A stretch of DNA of 7,871 bases, taken from the NCBI GenBank assembly GCA_003972845.1, contig QOAV01000129.1:1-7871 (forward strand), in the 5' to 3' direction. Source of the DNA: Gammaproteobacteria bacterium (GTDB taxonomy: Bacteria > Pseudomonadota > Gammaproteobacteria > QOAV01). How positions within the stretch are numbered: the first letter of the stretch is position 1; every line of letters starts with the position of its first letter. The position numbers and the translations under genes were made by a program. The notes below the pieces were generated by a model. It was not told where the DNA came from and made no database searches. It saw nothing but the letters and a program-made list of their open reading frames with translations. Positions 1-4,769 of the stretch are shown here, piece after piece.

Positions 1-287
1 CGGGCGTTGGCCCCTTGCTGGCCGCCGGCCCGATCATCGAAGCCATCGCCGGCGCAGCGCTGGGCGCGGGCGTCGGCGCCAGTCTGATGCTCGGTGGCGC
101 AGCGTTGACCGACCTGGCCAAAGGCCTGCATGCCTCCGGCGTGCCGGAGGAAAAACTGGCGCATCTGCACCAGGCCGTGGAAGACGGCAAGACGCTGGTG
201 CTGCTGCACGTGGGTGATGGCGAAACCGCCCAATGGAAGGATAAATTCGACTGGAGCGATGCCGACGAGGTTATCGAGCTGAACTGA
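1..287 (+). CDS. 3' end of a glycine-rich, probably stress-related small protein (5' end outside the window)
   Basis: The frame is open from base 3 to the TGA at 285-287, so at least 94 C-terminal residues are present and the true start lies upstream of the window. The first visible half is an Ala/Gly-rich hydrophobic stretch with GxxxG-like spacing (AGAALGAGVGASLMLGG), like a glycine zipper or hairpin membrane segment. It is followed by a soluble end with SGVPEEKLAHLHQAVEDGK and TLVLLHV. This pattern, a Gly-rich segment, then a 'G-V-P-E-E' turn, a helix and a 'G-x-x-L-V-x-V' strand, resembles the general stress protein 17M/YflT and DUF1269-like proteins. That is an impression from memory of the family, not a search result. 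The in-frame TTG at 15 is unlikely to be a real start because coding sequence continues upstream. A GC-rich hairpin begins 11 nt after the stop. The gene faces the Hsp20 gene. Confidence 0.6.
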   Translation, partial: GVGPLLAAGPIIEAIAGAALGAGVGASLMLGGAALTDLAKGLHASGVPEEKLAHLHQAVEDGKTLVLLHVGDGETAQWKDKFDWSDADEVIELN

Positions 288-298
288 GTGCAGGGCAG

Positions 299-323
299 GG
301 TGCGCCGACGCAGAAGGCGCACC
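299..323 (+). terminator. Strong hairpin after the partial gene, possible terminator
   Basis: A perfect 8-bp inverted repeat, GGTGCGCC (299-306) and GGCGCACC (316-323), encloses a 9-nt loop. It starts 11 nt after the stop of the upstream gene. Only AAATT follows, with no U-tract, so a textbook intrinsic terminator is not shown. It may stabilise the 3' end or pause RNA polymerase. Placement between two convergent genes supports a role at transcript ends. Confidence 0.45.
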
Positions 324-398
324 AAATTCGATACGCGGCAAACTCAAAGCCGGAGCAGGGCTGGCGCGAGGTCATGGCGCTGTTGGCAAAATCCGGCG

Positions 399-430
399 AA
401 AAATGAGGGCGGCCTCTCGTCCGAGGCCGC
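399..430 (-). terminator. Intrinsic terminator of the Hsp20 gene
   Basis: Read on the minus strand, a perfect 8-bp stem GCGGCCTC/GAGGCCGC (430-423 and 416-409) with a 6-nt loop is followed after CCTCA by TTTTT (403-399). It begins 17 nt past the Hsp20 stop codon. A strong GC stem with a nearby U-run in the right orientation is the usual form of a Rho-independent terminator, though four to five bases separate stem and U-run. Confidence 0.7.
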
Positions 431-447
431 AAGCTTGTATCATTCCA

Positions 448-1095
448 TCAGGATGGCTTTTTGGCCTTGGGGATAACAATCAGCAGCTTGCCGTTACGGT
501 AATCGGCTTTCATGTTGTTTTGTTCCACCGGGCCGGGCAGGGTGACGCTGCGGATGACGCTGCTGGATGCGGATTCAGACAGATAGACGCCGTCGCCCTT
601 TTTGGTCTTGCGCATTTTCTTGCTGGCGCCAATGCTCAGTACCGATCCTTCCAGCTTGAGTTTGATGGAGGGCTTGTCGGCGTCCGGCATGTTCACCGTG
701 ACCAGATAATTATTTTCGTCCTCGTCGATCAGCACCGCCGGCATGGAAAGGCTTTGCTGCATGCGCAACGACTGCCGGCCATCTGAATTTCGGGCCAATT
801 CCCGATCGATCTCCTGCTGCAATCGCTGCATTCTCTGCGCCAGACGCGCTTCCATCTGGCGCATGTGATCCATCATGCGTTGCATGTCATCCAGTGGTGC
901 GTCATCATATCCGGCCTGCGGCGGCTTTCTCCTGCGCATGTGGCGAGGCCGGTGGCCATAATAATCACCGGCGACAGCTGGTGAAATGACCAGATCCAGC
1001 CATGAAGCAGCGCCTGACGGCTGCCCGGTTATGGCAGCGCCGCCAGTGATTGAAGCCAGAGCAGCGGTTGCCAGCAAGGTGTTGCGTAATTTCAT
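448..1095 (-). CDS. Small heat-shock protein (Hsp20/alpha-crystallin) with N-terminal export signal
   Basis: Small heat-shock proteins are ATP-independent holdases that bind unfolding proteins. The C-terminal part (about 120-211) fits an alpha-crystallin domain: the strand YLVTVNMPDADKPSIKLKLEG, then GSVLSIGASKK, SVTLPGPV and the hallmark MKADYRNGKLLIVIPK, equivalent to 'A-x-y-x-n-G-x-L-x-v-x-i-P-K'. The start is ATG 1095 (215 aa), because AGGAG lies 8-12 nt upstream. An in-frame ATG at 1170 lacks this and would bury the export signal. The N-terminus (MKLRNTLLATAALAS...) has basic residues and then a hydrophobic core. A possible signal peptidase site is A-V-A before G43, which would make a long signal of about 42 residues. 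A His/Arg-rich patch (47-57) and a Met/Gln/Arg-rich amphipathic helix or coiled coil (68-103) come before the domain. Periplasmic location is inferred; a membrane-anchored form is possible. The short C-terminus lacks a clear I-x-I motif. An FNR-like promoter precedes the gene. Confidence 0.85.
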   Translation of the reverse strand: MKLRNTLLATAALASITGGAAITGQPSGAASWLDLVISPAVAGDYYGHRPRHMRRRKPPQAGYDDAPLDDMQRMMDHMRQMEARLAQRMQRLQQEIDRELARNSDGRQSLRMQQSLSMPAVLIDEDENNYLVTVNMPDADKPSIKLKLEGSVLSIGASKKMRKTKKGDGVYLSESASSSVIRSVTLPGPVEQNNMKADYRNGKLLIVIPKAKKPS

Positions 1096-1161
1096 CGAAA
1101 GTTCTCCTGTATCGGGTTGCTCGGAATGGTTGTTTGCTACGATCCGTTTTTTTTGCAAGAG

Positions 1162-1210
1162 TTCGCTCATCTTATTCTTAGCTAAATCCCGCGCTGCTGA
1201 CCCAGATCAA
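1162..1210 (-). promoter_or_regulatory. FNR/Anr-type class II promoter of the Hsp20 gene
   Basis: On the minus strand, TTGATCTGGGTCAG (1210-1197) matches the FNR/Anr/Dnr consensus TTGAT-N4-ATCAA at 8 of 10 defined bases. Exactly 22 nt downstream is TAAGAT (1174-1169), which has four of six bases of a sigma-70 -10 element. With the start placed at about 1162, the box is centred at -41.5, the standard spacing for class II activation by this family. No -35 hexamer is needed in that arrangement. The 5' leader would be about 66 nt. The box is seen directly; its use by an FNR-like protein is inferred. Confidence 0.55.
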
Positions 1211-1245
1211 ATCTTTTGATGTTTTTCCGTCATATCCTTGCAGCA
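1197..1245 (+). promoter_or_regulatory. Same FNR-type box reading towards the hemerythrin-like gene
   Basis: The box 1197-1210 is a near palindrome and can work in both directions. On the + strand, TATCCT (1233-1238, four of six -10 bases, with the key TA..:T positions kept) lies exactly 22 nt after the box. This gives a start near 1245 and the same -41.5 centre. The leader to the ATG at 1330 would be about 85 nt. The -10 match is weak, so this second direction is less certain than the first. Confidence 0.4.
1206..1220. repeat. Perfect inverted repeat overlapping the FNR-type box
   Basis: ATCAAA (1206-1211) and TTTGAT (1215-1220) form a perfect 6-bp inverted repeat with a 3-nt spacer. It shares its left arm with the FNR-like box. 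The arm order is the reverse of an FNR site, so it would be a different operator or simply a duplicated half-site. No regulator can be named. Confidence 0.4.
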
Positions 1246-1264
1246 TGAGATTGTCGGGCTTGCC

Positions 1265-1283
1265 GGAACGTAGTAAATGTTCC
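1265..1283 (+). repeat. Inverted repeat in the leader of the hemerythrin-like gene
   Basis: GGAACGT (1265-1271) pairs with ATGTTCC (1277-1283) around the 5-nt loop AGTAA, with six Watson-Crick pairs and one G-T wobble. If transcription begins near 1245, this would be a small hairpin about 47 nt before the start codon. As DNA it could be an operator. I do not recognise it as a known NsrR, NorR or IscR site. Confidence 0.35.
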
Positions 1284-1329
1284 CGTACAGTAAACGGTAT
1301 TCCGAATAAATTATCCAGAGGAGATGGAC

Positions 1330-1755
1330 ATGGCAGATTTTGACACCCTTTACGAGCAAAACCATAGAATTGGTGAAATGGCCAATGTGCTGTCGTTTCT
1401 GATCAAGGATCGGCAGATGTGTGACGCCGACATTACCTGCAAGCTGTTCTTCCAGTATGTCAATGCAGTGAACGAGCATCTAGACCTTGAGGAAAGGACG
1501 CTGTACAAACCGCTGCTGACACATAGTGCGACGCGCAAACTGGCGGAAAACTTTCTTGGCGGTTCAGCGGAAATCAAGCGCGTCTTCAAGCAGTATGTGC
1601 GCCACTGGTGTAAGAACAATGAACTGCACATCAAGGATCACCAGGAATTTCTCGACGATACCAACAAGATGTTTGAGCTGATCTGGAATCGTATTGTGGA
1701 CGAGTCCGAGAAACTGTATCCGGCGGTAAAAAAGGCCGAAGCCAGAGCAGCCTGA
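1330..1755 (+). CDS. Hemerythrin-like (HHE) four-helix protein with an incomplete ligand set
   Basis: Hemerythrin-like proteins are four-helix bundles that bind a di-iron or mononuclear iron site. They sense or carry O2, handle NO or repair iron centres. This 141-residue protein has the size and helix pattern: H12 in helix 1 (YEQNHRIGEM), HLDLEERTLYKPLL in helix 2 with H50 and E54/E55, and a last helix ending DESEKLYP, as in 'H-x3-E-E-x2-L-x-P'. The expected histidines of helices 3 and 4 seem replaced (around A80 and N120/R121), while H100 and H104 are extra. An unusual or lost metal site is possible. Four cysteines (31, 37, 94 and the region around it) could be redox-active; C31, C37 and C94 are the ones I can place. 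ATG 1330 was chosen because GAGGAG at 1318-1323 abuts ATG 1324 but stands 6 nt from 1330. The next gene starts 7 nt after the stop, so the two are probably co-transcribed. Confidence 0.75.
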   Translation: MADFDTLYEQNHRIGEMANVLSFLIKDRQMCDADITCKLFFQYVNAVNEHLDLEERTLYKPLLTHSATRKLAENFLGGSAEIKRVFKQYVRHWCKNNELHIKDHQEFLDDTNKMFELIWNRIVDESEKLYPAVKKAEARAA

Positions 1756-1762
1756 ACAGATC

Positions 1763-2368
1763 ATGCAGGCGGATGAATTCACCCGGTCGCTGAAAAAGGC
1801 GCGCACCTACGGGATAGCCGAGTTTCTGGAAATTATCGGCGAGCTTTCTCAGGAAAGCACCAAAAAAGGCGCCATTGATCGCAAGAGCAAGGAGCTGATT
1901 ACTCTGGGAATGGCGCTGGCCAAAGGTTGTCGCCGTTGCATCAACATACACAGCAAATCCTCTCACGATCTGGGCGCCAGCAAAAAAGAAATCCGCCAGG
2001 TGCGTAAAATCGTGCTGTTCTTGAACGCCAGCCCGGAGAATGATCCGGTGATGTGGCGATCCTGGCGTTCTTCCTGGAAACAGTTCGTCATGTCCAGGGG
2101 GGCGTTGCTGCAACACGACCGCGAATTGATTGCTCTGGGCATCGCCCTGGTCCGGCAGCGCAAGAAGCATATACGACTGCACACCATTGCAGCGATCAAG
2201 GCCTGCGCCACGCCACAGCAGGTGTTTGAAGTCATGCCGCTGGCGCTGCTCATGGACGGTGCTCCCGCGCTGTCGCAGATTCCTCGGCTGGTAAAGGCCA
2301 TGGAACTGGCGCAAAAAAACGCTGAGGAAGAACTGGCTCGCGCTGTACCGGGCGTTCCGAAAGTATAG
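1763..2368 (+). CDS. Tandem carboxymuconolactone decarboxylase/AhpD-like protein, second site degenerate
   Basis: This 201-residue protein has two CMD-fold repeats. Repeat 1 (about 36-90) carries E44, then C56-R-R-C59 and H63, with the same spacing (12, 3 and 4 residues) as the AhpD relay E118, C130, C133, H137. It could therefore act as a peroxidase or disulfide reductase of the AhpD type, with an unknown partner. Repeat 2 (about 115-165) realigns as E121...R133-x-x-H136-x3-H140: the Glu and distal His remain, but both cysteines are replaced. Repeat 2 is probably structural. A Trp-rich linker (WRSWRSSWK, 98-106) joins them. It follows the hemerythrin-like gene by 7 nt with only a weak ribosome site, which suggests translational coupling. 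The substrate is unknown; 'carboxymuconolactone decarboxylase' here names the fold, not the reaction. There are no other aromatic catabolism genes nearby. Confidence 0.8.
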   Translation: MQADEFTRSLKKARTYGIAEFLEIIGELSQESTKKGAIDRKSKELITLGMALAKGCRRCINIHSKSSHDLGASKKEIRQVRKIVLFLNASPENDPVMWRSWRSSWKQFVMSRGALLQHDRELIALGIALVRQRKKHIRLHTIAAIKACATPQQVFEVMPLALLMDGAPALSQIPRLVKAMELAQKNAEEELARAVPGVPKV

Positions 2369-2381
2369 GTTATCATTCCTG

Positions 2382-2400
2382 GCCAGTGTCAGCCTGGCTG
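2382..2400 (+). repeat. Overlapping short inverted repeats after the AhpD-like gene
   Basis: GCCAG (2382-2386) can pair with CTGGC (2394-2398), or CAGCC (2390-2394) with GGCTG (2396-2400). They lie 13 nt past the stop and lack a U-run. They may form a weak 3' end structure. The rest of the 149-bp gap up to hisI holds only a 10-bp palindrome CTCCCGGGAG (2439-2448) and the possible -10 element listed separately. Confidence 0.25.
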
Positions 2401-2504
2401 GCTCTTCACCATAGTAGAATCTCCCCTGCTTCGACCAACTCCCGGGAGCCTTTCGCAAACTCGAGCATTCTGCTGCTTTGCAAGCACTCTCCCGCGGAAT
2501 CGTT

Positions 2505-2510
2505 TATCAT
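2505..2510 (+). promoter_or_regulatory. Possible -10 element immediately upstream of hisI
   Basis: TATCAT has five of six bases of TATAAT and ends 7 nt before the hisI ATG. Used as a -10 element, it would start transcription at about 2517, giving an almost leaderless mRNA. That would agree with the absence of any Shine-Dalgarno sequence before hisI. No convincing -35 hexamer lies 16-18 nt upstream, so this is tentative. Confidence 0.3.
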
Positions 2511-2517
2511 TCGCACC

Positions 2518-2904
2518 ATGAGCAAAGATTGGCTTGACGACATCAGCTGGAATGAACAGGGCCTGGTACCGGTTATCGCACAGGATGCCAGCGATGGAAC
2601 CGTGTTGATGATGGCCTGGGCCAGCCGGGAGGCGCTGGCGGAAACAGCGGCAACGGGCCGCGCTGTGTATTTTTCCCGTTCGCGCGGCAAGTTGTGGCGC
2701 AAGGGCGAGGAATCCGGCCATGAGCAGACCGTGCGTGACATTCGGCTCGACTGTGACAACGACGTGGTATTGCTGAAAGTTGAACAAAAGGGCGGAATCG
2801 CCTGTCACACCGGAAGACGCGCGTGTTTTTATCAGCGGCTGGAAAATGGCCAGTGGACGCCGGTTGAGCCTGTACTGAAAAATCCGGATGAAATATATGG
2901 ATAG
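2518..2904 (+). CDS. hisI: Phosphoribosyl-AMP cyclohydrolase
   Basis: HisI opens the purine ring of phosphoribosyl-AMP to give ProFAR, the third step of histidine synthesis, in the cytosol. The 128 residues cover the family end to end: [14 protein letters not shown] (27-40), the signature [17 protein letters not shown] (51-67), and LDCDND with D78, D80 and D82 for Mg and C79 for Zn. The other two Zn ligands are C96 (ACHTGR) and C103 (ACF). It is a separate protein, not the fused HisIE of enteric bacteria. ATG 2518 gives the family N-terminus; upstream in-frame sequence from about 2386 does not resemble HisI. There is no clear ribosome site in front of it. hisE overlaps its 3' end by 8 nt. No other his genes are in the window, so the rest of the pathway must lie elsewhere. 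Confidence 0.95.
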   Translation: MSKDWLDDISWNEQGLVPVIAQDASDGTVLMMAWASREALAETAATGRAVYFSRSRGKLWRKGEESGHEQTVRDIRLDCDNDVVLLKVEQKGGIACHTGRRACFYQRLENGQWTPVEPVLKNPDEIYG

Positions 2905-3214
2905 CGTTTTGCGACAACTGGCGGAAGTGCTGGAATCCCGCAAGTCGGGCGACCCGGCAGCATCCTATGTTTCCGGCCTTTACGACAGGGGCATTGATGC
3001 TATTCTGAAGAAAGTCGGAGAGGAAGCCACGGAAACCGTCATAGCCGCCAAAGACGGCGAAAAAGACAAGATCATTTATGAAACGGCTGATTTGTGGTTT
3101 CATACCATGGTAATGCTTGCGTATTGCGGCCTTGGGCCGGATGATGTGCTGAAAGAACTGGAGCGCCGCTTCGGCCTGTCGGGGCTGGAAGAAAAGGCGT
3201 CGCGCGGCGAGTGA
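2897..3214 (+). CDS. hisE: Phosphoribosyl-ATP pyrophosphatase
   Basis: HisE removes pyrophosphate from phosphoribosyl-ATP, the second step of histidine synthesis, and supplies the HisI substrate. The 105-residue protein is a MazG-like all-alpha fold. It shows the metal-binding pattern [15 protein letters not shown] (E42, E43, E46) followed by [10 protein letters not shown] (E62, D65). The start at ATG 2897 gives [16 protein letters not shown], the typical HisE beginning, with GGA 9 nt upstream. ATG 2888 is in frame but has no room for a ribosome site. The gene overlaps hisI by 8 nt, so the two should be co-translated. A 73-nt spacer then leads to tatA. In many proteobacteria hisI-hisE and tatABC are adjacent without a known functional reason. 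Confidence 0.95.
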   Translation: MDSVLRQLAEVLESRKSGDPAASYVSGLYDRGIDAILKKVGEEATETVIAAKDGEKDKIIYETADLWFHTMVMLAYCGLGPDDVLKELERRFGLSGLEEKASRGE

Positions 3215-3287
3215 TGCAGGCGGGGAGAAGATGGTTTTGTCCCTCACTTTCAACTTCTCGCTCCACACAAATGTTTAGGAGATGATT

Positions 3288-3512
3288 ATGGGCTTTGGAC
3301 CAACTGAATTGATACTGATTTTACTTATTGTACTGGTGCTGTTTGGCGCGAAAAAACTGCGCAATGTGGGTGGCGACCTGGGCGGCGCCATCAAGAATTT
3401 TCGCCAGGCAGTGAAAGAAGGCGAAGAGGAAGAGGCTGACAAGATCGAAGCCAGTGAAGACGGCAAGGTGATTGACGCCGAATTCACTTCGTCGGAAAAA
3501 GAAAAAGTCTGA
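3288..3512 (+). CDS. tatA: Sec-independent protein translocase subunit TatA
   Basis: TatA polymerises in the inner membrane to form the passage for folded proteins carrying twin-arginine signals. The 74-residue protein has the standard plan: an N-terminal membrane helix (about 6-18, with polar E7 at the position where E. coli has Q8), the hinge F19-G20, then the amphipathic helix KKLRNVGGDLGGAIKNFRQA with the conserved Gly and F38. A short acidic tail rich in Glu and Lys follows. ATG 3288 is preferred to ATG 3282 because AGGAG (3277-3281) touches 3282 but lies 6 nt before 3288, and because MGFGPTEL is the usual TatA start. The good ribosome site suggests high translation, as expected for the most abundant Tat subunit. 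tatB follows after 16 nt. Confidence 0.95.
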   Translation: MGFGPTELILILLIVLVLFGAKKLRNVGGDLGGAIKNFRQAVKEGEEEEADKIEASEDGKVIDAEFTSSEKEKV

Positions 3513-3528
3513 CGGGCTGTCCCGGGAT

Positions 3529-3786
3529 ATGTTTGATATAGGCTTCTGGGAAGTCTTTGTAATCGGCATCATTGCCCTGTTTGTGGTTGGCCCTGAGCGT
3601 CTGCCCGATCTGGCGCGCAAGGCCGGTGTGTATTATTCGAAACTTTCACGTTTCATCTCCGGCGTGAAAGCGGACATCGACCGCGAAATGGGCGCGGGTA
3701 ATCTGCAGGAACTGAAAGATGTGCAGGAACAGTTCCGCCAGGCTCAGCAGGAATTCAAATCAGCAGGCAAAAGCATCATCGATTAG
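3529..3786 (+). CDS. tatB: Sec-independent protein translocase subunit TatB, truncated by an in-frame TAG
   Basis: TatB forms the twin-arginine signal receptor with TatC in the inner membrane. MFDIGFWEVFVIGIIALFVV is the membrane helix with the conserved E8. G21-P-E-R-L-P26 is the TatB hallmark that separates it from TatA. A long amphipathic helix follows (about 27-80). The frame stops at TAG 3784-3786 after 85 codons, short for TatB (E. coli 171 aa; many relatives around 130). The same frame then stays open for 48 codons with TatB-tail composition up to TAA 3931-3933. The core regions needed for TatC contact are intact, so the short form may still work; the tail is the least conserved part of the family. 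ATG 3529 is set by the family N-terminus; only GGGA, very close to the ATG, serves as a ribosome site. Confidence 0.9.
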   Translation: MFDIGFWEVFVIGIIALFVVGPERLPDLARKAGVYYSKLSRFISGVKADIDREMGAGNLQELKDVQEQFRQAQQEFKSAGKSIID

Positions 3787-3933
3787 GTTCCCGACAAGGG
3801 GCTGGATGAAGCGCTGATCAATGCTCCTGCTGTCGACCTGAAAAAAACAAAGCCCGTAGACGCTGACGCACCTGCAATTCCCGATAAGCAGCCAGCCAAA
3901 CAAGAAAAAACCATCCCGGCCGACAGCAAATAA
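3787..3933 (+). pseudogene. tatB: Detached C-terminal tail of tatB after the in-frame stop
   Basis: In the tatB frame, 48 sense codons follow the TAG, beginning VPDKGLDEALINAPAVDL and ending TIPADSK before TAA 3931-3933. The Pro/Ala/Lys/Asp-rich composition is normal for a TatB C-terminus. No other stop or frameshift occurs, and the final TAA overlaps the tatC ATG as TAATG. Together with the 85 upstream codons, a 134-residue protein would result if the TAG were a sense codon such as CAG. The open frame indicates a recent nonsense change, readthrough or a sequence error. Confidence 0.7.
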
Positions 3934-4769
3934 TGCAATCCAACGACGAAATCCTGGAGAAGGAGCAGTCCTTCATCAGTCATCTGCTTGAGTTGCGCAC
4001 TCGGTTGATGCGTGCAGTGATAGCCGTCATGGTGGTTTTCGCGGTGGCATTTCCCTTCGCCAACAAGCTTTATGCCTTACTGGCAAAGCCGTTGTTAGCT
4101 ACCATGCCTGATGGGGCGACCATGATTGCCACCGAGGTGGCGTCGCCGTTTCTGACGCCGCTGAAAGTGACTTTCTTTTTTGCCTTTGTGGTGGCGATAC
4201 CCGTGGTGCTGTATCAGCTCTGGGCCTTCGTGGCGCCGGGATTGTACCAGAATGAAAAGCGTCTGATTATGCCAGTGGTGGCGGCCAGCGTGGTTTTGTT
4301 CTTCATGGGCGGCCTGTTCGCCTATTTTGTCGTTTTCCCGATGATATTCAGTTTCTTCCAGGCTACCGCGCCGGAAGGTGTCGCGGTAATGACCGATATT
4401 CAGGCCTATCTGAATTTTGTCATCAAACTGTTTCTGGCGTTCGGATTTGCCTTCGAGGTGCCCATATTCACCATGCTGGTGATTAAAATGGGCTTTGCCA
4501 CACGGGAATCCCTGGCCAAAAAACGCCCCTATATCTTTGTTGGCGCCTTCGTGGCGGGCATGCTGCTGACGCCGCCGGACATCATCTCCCAGGCCATGCT
4601 GGCCATCCCCATCTGGCTGTTGTTCGAGCTGGGCCTGTTTCTGTCTTCTTTTGTGGGTTCAAAAACCGATAAGGATGAAACGGCAGATGACATGGATGAC
4701 GAAGCCGCTGAAAAAGAATTGAAGTCCGGTATTGCCGAACTGGAATCTCTGGACAAGAAGCTGGAATGA
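3933..4769 (+). CDS. tatC: Sec-independent protein translocase subunit TatC
   Basis: TatC is the polytopic core of the Tat receptor and binds the twin-arginine motif. The 278-residue protein has six hydrophobic segments (about 26-46, 77-97, 112-138, 157-180, 199-212, 218-236). Key sites match E. coli TatC with a constant offset of +5: E20 in HLLELR, P53, F99 and E108 in FVAPGLYQNEKR, E175 in FGFAFEVP, and D216 in LTPPD. The C-terminal tail after about residue 243 is longer than in E. coli and strongly acidic (KDETADDMDDEAAE). Its start overlaps the TAA that closes the full tatB frame (TAATG), and no Shine-Dalgarno sequence is visible. Translation probably depends on ribosomes arriving from tatB, which the premature TAG in tatB would interrupt. 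It shares 4 nt (ATGA) with maf. Confidence 0.96.
   Translation: MQSNDEILEKEQSFISHLLELRTRLMRAVIAVMVVFAVAFPFANKLYALLAKPLLATMPDGATMIATEVASPFLTPLKVTFFFAFVVAIPVVLYQLWAFVAPGLYQNEKRLIMPVVAASVVLFFMGGLFAYFVVFPMIFSFFQATAPEGVAVMTDIQAYLNFVIKLFLAFGFAFEVPIFTMLVIKMGFATRESLAKKRPYIFVGAFVAGMLLTPPDIISQAMLAIPIWLLFELGLFLSSFVGSKTDKDETADDMDDEAAEKELKSGIAELESLDKKLE

Noticed and set aside
288..476. Open frame on the + strand between the first two genes
   Set aside because: It runs through two strong hairpins and into the end of the Hsp20 gene, and its product is Arg-rich and motif-free.
1096..1170. Hsp20 gene starting at ATG 1170
   Set aside because: No ribosome site there, the extra 25 residues would precede the export signal, and the inferred transcription start is just upstream, whereas AGGAG clearly marks ATG 1095.
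1631..2458. Open frame of 275 codons on the minus strand
   Set aside because: It lies opposite the AhpD-like gene, whose product shows family motifs. The minus frame encodes a low-complexity, Arg/Phe/Gln-rich sequence without motifs or a ribosome site.
2386..2517. Longer hisI beginning upstream near 2386
   Set aside because: The 44 added residues do not resemble HisI, and the family N-terminus fits ATG 2518.
2573..3268. Open frame of 231 codons on the minus strand
   Set aside because: Antisense to hisI and hisE, which are certain by sequence; no recognisable protein.
3215..3287. GAGAAG/CTTCTC inverted repeat between hisE and tatA as a terminator or attenuator
   Set aside because: The arms are 6 bp with a loop of more than 20 nt and no U-run, so it is too weak to call.
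3784..3786. TAG read as pyrrolysine or another recoded amino acid
   Set aside because: TAG is the ordinary stop of the AhpD-like gene, hisI and rng in this window, so general recoding is unlikely. No local recoding element was seen.
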